NCBI RefSeq assembly: GCF_019464495.1
Contig: NZ_CP080492.1
Coordinates: 1,798,001-1,862,000, forward strand
Reading direction: 5' to 3'
Origin: Leucobacter luti
GTDB taxonomy: Bacteria > Actinomycetota > Actinomycetes > Actinomycetales > Microbacteriaceae
DNA length: 64,000 nt
A program made the translations under genes and the position numbers. Of this stretch, positions 63,255 to 64,000 are shown piece by piece; the stretch's first letter is position 1, and every line of letters begins with the position of its first letter. Below the pieces are notes generated by a model. The model had not been told where the DNA came from. It made no database searches and worked only from the letters and a program-made list of their open reading frames with translations.

Positions 63255-64000
63255 TGCTCGGTGTGCTGCAAGGCTTCGCTCTGATCCTCGGGATCATCGG
63301 TGCTGGCTACCTCGCGGCCAGATTTCGCGTCGTTGAAGGTGAACAGCGGCGAGTGCTCAACAACGTCGCATTTTTCGTCGCGACGCCAGCGCTCCTGTTC
63401 TCGGTGCTGCACGACAGCGATCCGGCCATCATCCTGTCACCCGTGATTCTGGTCACGAGCCTCGCGGCCGTGCTCGTCGCAGGCGGGTTCGTACTCGCCT
63501 CACGGCTCTGGTTTCGCCGCGACCTCGCTGGCACCACGCTCGGGGCAACGTGCGCCGGGTACGTAAACTCCAACAACCTCGGACTTCCCGTCGCCGTCTA
63601 CATTCTGGGCGATGCTGCGTACGTCGCACCGCTCCTCCTCGTGCAACTCGTGGTGTTCGCGCCAGCCGTGCTCGCGATCCTCGAGACGACCCGCGGGAAT
63701 CAACGCGGCGCACTCGTGGCACTCGGCCGCGCGGCATCAAACCCGATCATTCTTGCGTCTGTCGTCGGCCTCCTGGTGGCACTCGTGCGCGTGCCCATCC
63801 CCGAGTTGGTGCTGGGCCCGATCGAGATGCTCGGCGCAGCAGCGATCCCGATGGTGCTGCTCAGCTTTGGCATGTCGCTGCGCGGACAGCGTGCGCTGCA
63901 GGCCGGGACGGGCCGCGCTGCCGTGTTCGCCGCTGCCGGGCTGAAGGTGCTCGTGATGCCTGCGGTCGCATGGCTGCTCGCCACCGCTTTCGGGCTCTCT
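63254..64000 (+). CDS. AEC (auxin efflux carrier) family transporter, 5-prime part
   Basis: Open from GTG 63254 to the window end (249 codons). The stop of the TetR gene and this start overlap (TAGTG), indicating coupling. ILGIIGAGYLAARF is TM1; RRVLNNVAFFVATPALLFSV, CAGYVNSNNLGLPVAVYILG and SNPIILASVVGLLVALV follow; IPMVLLSFGMSLRG is the last motif seen. These are the conserved N- and P-containing blocks of Mem_trans/AEC proteins, which export or import weak acids such as malate. Three or so C-terminal helices are outside the window. Confidence 0.88.
   Translation, partial: MLGVLQGFALILGIIGAGYLAARFRVVEGEQRRVLNNVAFFVATPALLFSVLHDSDPAIILSPVILVTSLAAVLVAGGFVLASRLWFRRDLAGTTLGATCAGYVNSNNLGLPVAVYILGDAAYVAPLLLVQLVVFAPAVLAILETTRGNQRGALVALGRAASNPIILASVVGLLVALVRVPIPELVLGPIEMLGAAAIPMVLLSFGMSLRGQRALQAGTGRAAVFAAAGLKVLVMPAVAWLLATAFGLS

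Overview
The window is high-GC DNA from an actinobacterium, most plausibly a member of Microbacteriaceae such as Leucobacter. This is inferred from codon use, actinobacteria-typical families (DUF3151, an LAXTG-anchored wall protein, the 3-methyladenine-glycosylase-like family) and gene style; there is no rRNA or other taxonomic marker. No tRNA, rRNA, CRISPR, prophage or insertion sequence was recognised. No gene-free stretch exceeds about 250 bp.

Layout. 1-9677: the tail of an S4 RNA-binding protein, a 16-bp tandem repeat, then a giant (about 3108 aa) cell-wall-anchored surface protein with about 17 DUF11-like modules. 9922-15312: a DNA-glycosylase-like protein of unknown function, a P1B metal ATPase with a TPC motif, and an AraC regulator divergent from glutathione-independent formaldehyde dehydrogenase. 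15506-20226: chorismate mutase, adenylosuccinate synthetase, a TIGR01777 epimerase, a POT peptide transporter and a frameshifted DUF3151 gene. 20223-25963: an OmpR-type two-component system divergent from a lipoprotein/adaptor/MacB-like ABC operon. 25981-31984: a secreted lipoprotein, a YajQ-family protein, a dicarboxylate symporter, a GntR-ABC operon with a readable promoter and operator, and a siderophore-interacting protein. 32071-35780: a VanRS-like pair divergent from a frameshifted VanY-like carboxypeptidase, then a CPBP protease flanked by two copies of a DnaA-box-like element. 35832-39719: a LuxR-type two-component system beside a DrrAB-like ABC exporter. 39820-42814: threonine aldolase and a cytosine permease/deaminase pair. 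43033-49074: a TctCBA tricarboxylate transporter divergent from a CitAB-like two-component system. 49071-51889: a lactonase, and a LysE exporter divergent from ArgP. 51913-62445: an Ntn-hydrolase (C45) plus complete oligopeptide ABC importer operon, divergent from an RpiR regulator, followed by an NhaC antiporter and a broken amidohydrolase. 62556-64000: a TetR regulator and the start of an AEC transporter.

How the genes work together. The window is dominated by envelope sensing and small-molecule transport: four two-component systems, each beside a transporter or wall enzyme; three ABC export-type modules; one oligopeptide ABC importer; one tripartite transporter; and several secondary carriers. 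The least-described unit is the C45 hydrolase/ABC importer/RpiR block at 51913-59255, which reads as a scavenging system for N-acylated or peptide-like compounds.

A caution on quality. Five genes carry reading-frame breaks (seven sites). Six of the seven are single-base losses in G/C runs and one is a two-base loss in a CG repeat; none is an insertion. That one-sided pattern fits homopolymer under-calling better than genuine gene decay.
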